Source: a bacterium (GTDB taxonomy: Bacteria > Verrucomicrobiota > Verrucomicrobiia > Limisphaerales > J093). Taken from it: a DNA stretch of 9,767 bases. The notes beneath the pieces were generated by a model. The model was not told the DNA's origin. It did not search any database and saw only the letters and a program-made list of their open reading frames with translations. The stretch lies in the NCBI GenBank assembly GCA_021784265.1, contig JAJXTA010000054.1, positions 1 to 9,767 on the forward strand, in the 5' to 3' direction. Made by a program: the position numbers and the translations under genes. Numbering within the stretch: the stretch's first letter is position 1; each line of letters starts with the position of its first letter. Positions 6,319 through 9,767 of the stretch are shown in pieces.

Positions 6319-8856
6319 CTATTGCTGGCGCAGGCGGTAGAAGCTATTTCCGGCGCCAATTTGAACCGTCGTGCTGCTCGCGCCGGCCGTGGTCGGCACC
6401 GTGGTCCACTGGATCGGCCGGGTTGAAAGGTCCGTCGTGCTTTCCAGCACAAACCCGGCGCCGTTAGACCACGCGAGCGTCAAACTCGTCCCCCGAAGCA
6501 CCGTCGTCAACCGCGGCAGCGTGGGTGCGGCGGTGGCGAGCCAGACCGCGACGTTGGCGGAGGGTCGCGCCCCCGCAAGCGCGAAGCTCCCGCCAACGCC
6601 GATGGCCGCGTTGGGGCCGGAGGCGGGCGTTTCCAACGCTAAGGCCGTCACCGCGCCCGGGCGAGGGCCATTGCCAACGTCTTGGAGCACCCCGCTGCCC
6701 ACGGCCTGCCATTGCGTCCCGTCCCACCGCGCAATGCTGTTAACGCTGATGCCCCCTGCGGAATCGAACGAGCCGCCCACATAAACGTCGCTGCCAACCG
6801 TCAGCACCGCTGAGGCGGTCGGACCGGAAAAACTACTGGAGCTGATGCCGCTGCCCAGCGCCGACCACTGGGTTCCATCCCATTGCGCGACCAGGTTGGC
6901 GTTGGTGCTCCCCGCGGAAAGAAAAAGCCCGACCGCGTACAGGCGGCTCGAGTTCGGCGCCAGGGCGAGGCCATAGACCGTCCCCGGTGGCGCCCCGGCA
7001 AAGGTGCCGAGGGTCAAGCCCTTTCCCAACGCTGACCATTGGGTTCCATCCCATTTGGCGACGCTGTTGACCGCGAGGTTGCCCGCGAAGCTGAACTTGC
7101 CGCCCGCATAGAGGTTAGTGCCATCGAACGCCAGCGCATACACCGTCCCGTTCACTCCCGAACCCAGGGCCGACCAGGTGCTACCATCCCAATGGGCAAT
7201 ATGGTTGACGGTGATCCCGCCAGCCGTGAGGAAACCACCCCCCGCGTAAACGTCGCCGCCGGCACTCGTGAGCGCGTACACGGAGTTGTCCACACCACCG
7301 CCCAAGGCCGACCAGGTGCTGCCGTTCCATAACGCGACGTGCGCGGCGGGGTTGCCTCCGGCGTTGGCGAAGTCGCCGCCCACATAAACATTCGTGCCGC
7401 TCTGGGCGATGGCCCGCACCCGATTGTCGAGTCCTGTCCCTAAGGCGGTCCAGCCGTCGAGGCCGCCGCTGACGATGCCATTGGCGCTCAAGCCGGCGGC
7501 ATTCGTGAAGTTGCCGCCGGCATACCAGGTGGAGCCGTTCATCACCATCGCGTCCACGCTGCTGTAAACGCCGAAGGACGGGCTCGGGAAGGTGCCACTA
7601 AAGCCATAACCCACCGCGGACCAAGCCGAACCGTCCCAGCGCGCGAGGTTGCCGATACCGCCGGCGGTGGTGAGGCCATCCACCGCGGCAAACTGGCCGC
7701 CCACGTAGAGTGAGGTGCCTTGGGCGGCAAGGGCATAAACCACGGGCGTCGAGCTCAGGAAGTCGGTCAGCGGGCCTTGCCCAAGCGCGGACCAGTTGGC
7801 CCCGTCCCAGCGCGCGACATCCTGGGCCGCCACCGCACCGGCTTGGGTAAAGAGGCCGCTCACATAGAGGTTGCCGCCTTGGACCGCAAGCGCCGTCACC
7901 CCCAACATGCTGCCCGCCGGCAGAGAGACCCCGCCCCCCAGGGCGTGCCATTGCGTGCCATCCCACAGGGCAATGTTAGCGGCGGCCAAAAAATTGGTGC
8001 GATAGGTGGTCCCGGCGATCGTGATCGGCGTGCCGCCGACCGAGGAGAATTGACCACCGACATACACCTTCGACCCCTCCACGGCAAGGGCCGACACCGC
8101 GCCCTCTCCCGGCACTGCCAACTGCCCCGCAAACCCGTTGTTCACCCCGGAGCCAATCCCCTGCCAATTGCTCCCGTTCCACGCCGCCAGGTCGTAAGCC
8201 GGAACTCCGCCCGCGTGCCCGAACCGGCCGCCGACGTAGAGCGTGCCGTTGGTAGCAGCCAACGCCAGGACCGGACCGTCGAGCCCGCCGCCCAAGGCCG
8301 ACCACTGCGTGCCGTCCCATTTGGCGAGGTTGGTGGCCGCCACGCCGCCGGCGGAGGTGAAGCCGCCCCCCACGTAGAGATTCGTCCCGTCGCTGGCGAG
8401 CGCGTTCACCGCCTGACTCCCGCCGAACGAGCCCCCACCGCTCACCCCGCCGCCGACCGCGTGCCATTGAGTCCCATCCCAGCGGGCGAGGTTGGTGGCC
8501 GCCACGCCACCGACCGAATTGAAGGTGCCGCCGATGTACACGTTGGTGCCCGCCACCGCGATGGCTGCAACGCTCGCTCCCGCCGCCGGGTTGATGCCGC
8601 CGCCGAGGTTTGACCACCCGTTGGAGTCCCAGCGGGCAACGCCGTTCCCCACCAGCGAGAAGTCATTCGTGGAGAAGTTGCCACCAACGTAGAGGCTCGT
8701 GGCGGTGGCGGCCAGGGCGTAGATATTGCCCCCCACCCCGGGGGGACTGAACGGTGTCACCCAGTTTGCGTCGTTCGTTTGGGCCAGCCCGCACCGGGGC
8801 AAGGTGAGACACGCGGCGGCCGCCGCGATGAGGTAGTGCCGGAGCTTTAGGTTCAT
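6319..8856 (-). CDS. Large secreted repeat protein, probable tandem beta-propeller
   Basis: The protein has 845 residues. A signal peptide (basic MNLKLRH, then an Ala/Leu-rich core) is likely cleaved after GLAQ (residue 26). A Cys at 22 in LPRC is a poor lipobox. Residues ~45-775 are about 14 units, each with ALAxxGTxLYVGGxFxxAGG followed by (V/L)AxWDGTxWSALGxG. YVGG-type strands occur at 56, 107, 161, 207, 265, 331, 384, 445, 491, 537, 583, 640, 692 and 752. Trp units occur at 76, 126, 180, 226, 298, 350, 407, 469, 510, 556, 602, 659, 711 and 772. A C-terminal domain (785-845) with VLESTTDL and a final FYRLRQQ resembles tails of secreted proteins in Verrucomicrobiota. Fourteen blades would suit two seven-bladed propellers. 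It would act at the cell surface or outside; no function or ligand is evident. Upstream of the ATG there is no strong Shine-Dalgarno. Confidence 0.85.
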   Translation of the reverse strand: MNLKLRHYLIAAAAACLTLPRCGLAQTNDANWVTPFSPPGVGGNIYALAATATSLYVGGNFSTNDFSLVGNGVARWDSNGWSNLGGGINPAAGASVAAIAVAGTNVYIGGTFNSVGGVAATNLARWDGTQWHAVGGGVSGGGSFGGSQAVNALASDGTNLYVGGGFTSAGGVAATNLAKWDGTQWSALGGGLDGPVLALAATNGTLYVGGRFGHAGGVPAYDLAAWNGSNWQGIGSGVNNGFAGQLAVPGEGAVSALAVEGSKVYVGGQFSSVGGTPITIAGTTYRTNFLAAANIALWDGTQWHALGGGVSLPAGSMLGVTALAVQGGNLYVSGLFTQAGAVAAQDVARWDGANWSALGQGPLTDFLSSTPVVYALAAQGTSLYVGGQFAAVDGLTTAGGIGNLARWDGSAWSAVGYGFSGTFPSPSFGVYSSVDAMVMNGSTWYAGGNFTNAAGLSANGIVSGGLDGWTALGTGLDNRVRAIAQSGTNVYVGGDFANAGGNPAAHVALWNGSTWSALGGGVDNSVYALTSAGGDVYAGGGFLTAGGITVNHIAHWDGSTWSALGSGVNGTVYALAFDGTNLYAGGKFSFAGNLAVNSVAKWDGTQWSALGKGLTLGTFAGAPPGTVYGLALAPNSSRLYAVGLFLSAGSTNANLVAQWDGTQWSALGSGISSSSFSGPTASAVLTVGSDVYVGGSFDSAGGISVNSIARWDGTQWQAVGSGVLQDVGNGPRPGAVTALALETPASGPNAAIGVGGSFALAGARPSANVAVWLATAAPTLPRLTTVLRGTSLTLAWSNGAGFVLESTTDLSTRPIQWTTVPTTAGASSTTVQIGAGNSFYRLRQQ
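6532..8724 (-). repeat. ~14 in-frame repeats encoding YVGG/WDGTQW units
   Basis: The coding repeats have a period of about 41-72 codons, most often 46-57. Some neighbours are close at DNA level too. For example, the plus strand reads gaccactgggttccatccca near 6864 and gaccattgggttccatccca near 7034. This suggests recent duplication or gene conversion between units on top of an old repeat array. The unit around residue 465 (GGLDGW) has lost the canonical WDG, and the last unit (VAVW at 769-772) is incomplete. Confidence 0.75.
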
Positions 8857-9767
8857 AGTAAGGATGATTACGTCTGCGGTGGTGGCCGTCGCAAGCGGAG
8901 GGATTCTCTACTCTCTCCCAAGGTGAACCGAACCTGCACGATCTCGGGGCTTCTTGAGGCGAGGGAGGGCGCTGCCGTCAACCTCAGCCGCAAGGCGGCC
9001 AAAGCCGGCGAGGAGGTATGGATTCCAGGCGGCGGGATGCTCGGCGGTTTCGATTTCATCGACCCAGCCTCGCACATTCCAGCCGCGGGCGCGGGCGCCG
9101 GTCGAGCCGCGGCCATAAAGCCATGACAGTGCACTCGGCGGTTTCCAGGGACGCCGATCCAGCGCCACAGACCACCGTGCACACCACCGCCGCGGCGGGT
9201 GGAGCAGGTCGTCTCATGCCATCGAAACGAGGCGGTGATTCTCGCCGCACGGCCGTGGGCGTCAAGGGGAATCGTGTTGGGAAAGGAGACCGAAACCGGA
9301 GACCAGCGGGCGGGGTCTGGCGCCGCGGCCAGTCCCCGCACCGGGTTTCGCCCAGGCCTGATTGGCCCGCCGCCGTCGGTCGTGCGGTCCGGCCTGCTCA
9401 GACGGGGCGCTCCTTTGACCTATCTCGAACCTGCCGCGCCGCCAGAAGGAACCCAGGCGCAGTTTGGTCGTTCCGTCCATGCAGTCCGGAGGTTAGGCCA
9501 ACTCCGGCGCAGAAGCACGCCCTCGATCGTTTCGGCCGAGCAACGCGAAGCCCCTGCCCCGGCGGGCGAAGGGCGCAGGGGGCCAGACACCCGCCGCGAC
9601 ACGCGCGCGGGCTGAGCCGTTGACAGCGGGCGGCGGGGTGAGGGCGGGGTTCCGACAGGCCCCTCGCCCGCTGACGTTGCGTGGGCGCGCATTGGCCTTG
9701 CCAGCCGACCTCGTGCTCGCCAACCTCTTCCGGTTGGCGTTGGACGGCAGGACGCGGTCCGTGGGCC
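8857..9767. other. Stretch without a convincing gene
   Basis: This stretch of about 910 bases has short frames open on both strands, but none shows a family motif, a credible start or consistent coding character. The minus-strand frames here are rich in Arg/Pro/Ala as expected from GC-rich non-coding DNA. I found no tRNA, rRNA, CRISPR or clear promoter. The region presumably holds the 5' signals of the repeat-protein gene near 8857-8930. From about 9660 to the edge one plus frame (GRALALPADLVLANLFRLAL) reads tolerably, but too little is present to call a gene. Confidence 0.5.
9719..9738. other. Perfect 7-bp inverted repeat with 6-nt loop
   Basis: GCCAACC (9719-9725) pairs with GGTTGGC (9732-9738) around the loop TCTTCC. 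There is no T-tract after either arm, so it is not a typical intrinsic terminator. It may simply lie inside a coding region continuing past the edge. Confidence 0.4.

Noticed and set aside
7720..8613. Plus-strand frame of 297 codons opposite the repeat protein
   Set aside because: Its apparent repetition only mirrors the coding repeats on the minus strand.
6319..8856. Lipoprotein assignment from Cys22 (LPRC)
   Set aside because: A lipobox needs a small residue such as Gly or Ala before the Cys; Arg at that place makes ordinary signal-peptidase cleavage after GLAQ more likely.
8868..9341. 157-codon minus frame upstream of the repeat protein, and the overlapping 86-codon frame 8908-9168
   Set aside because: No start signal, no motif and Arg/Pro-biased content; several frames are equally open here, as expected of GC-rich non-coding DNA.

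Overview
The window comes from a high-GC bacterium. The best guess is a member of the Verrucomicrobiota (Limisphaerales/Pedosphaera-like). The pointers are a large secreted repeat protein with a C-terminal tail ending in FYRLRQQ and a small three-helix membrane protein of a type I associate with that phylum. This is recall of family style, not a search result. Composition is uneven: sample 60-base rows are about 63% GC (row 361) and 55% (row 1981) in the left part, against about 77% (row 3901) in the middle.

Left part (1-2365, all minus strand): a broken defence-like operon. The largest coding region there is a 605-codon partial gene that starts at 1817 and runs off the left edge. It reads as the N-terminal and middle part of an AddB/RecB-like PD-(D/E)XK nuclease family protein. 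Its start codon overlaps (ATGA) the stop of the gene upstream. What remains of that gene, 95 codons at 1814-2101, looks like the last part of the PIWI domain of a prokaryotic Argonaute. The rest of the Argonaute is gone. In its place are about 150 non-coding bases and the last ~35 codons of an integrase-type transposase (2258-2365). The simplest reading is an Argonaute plus AddB-like nuclease module that was beheaded by an insertion-sequence event.

Middle part (2416-6243): five tightly packed genes in alternating orientation. They are an ANL-superfamily AMP-dependent ligase (-), a putative papain-fold protein with a possible Cys-His-Asp triad (+), a small membrane protein (-), a class I SAM methyltransferase (+) and a DPM1-like family 2 glycosyltransferase (-). 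Ligase, methyltransferase and glycosyltransferase together recall a piece of an aryl-polyene or flexirubin-type pigment/lipid cluster. However, no ketosynthase, acyl carrier protein or dehydratase is visible here, so the product is unknown.

Right part (6319-8856, minus): one 845-residue secreted protein made of about 14 repeats built round YVGG-F and WDGTQW motifs, probably tandem beta-propellers. From 8857 to the right edge (about 910 bases) I find no convincing gene. This stretch has many short frames open on both strands and one perfect hairpin near the edge.
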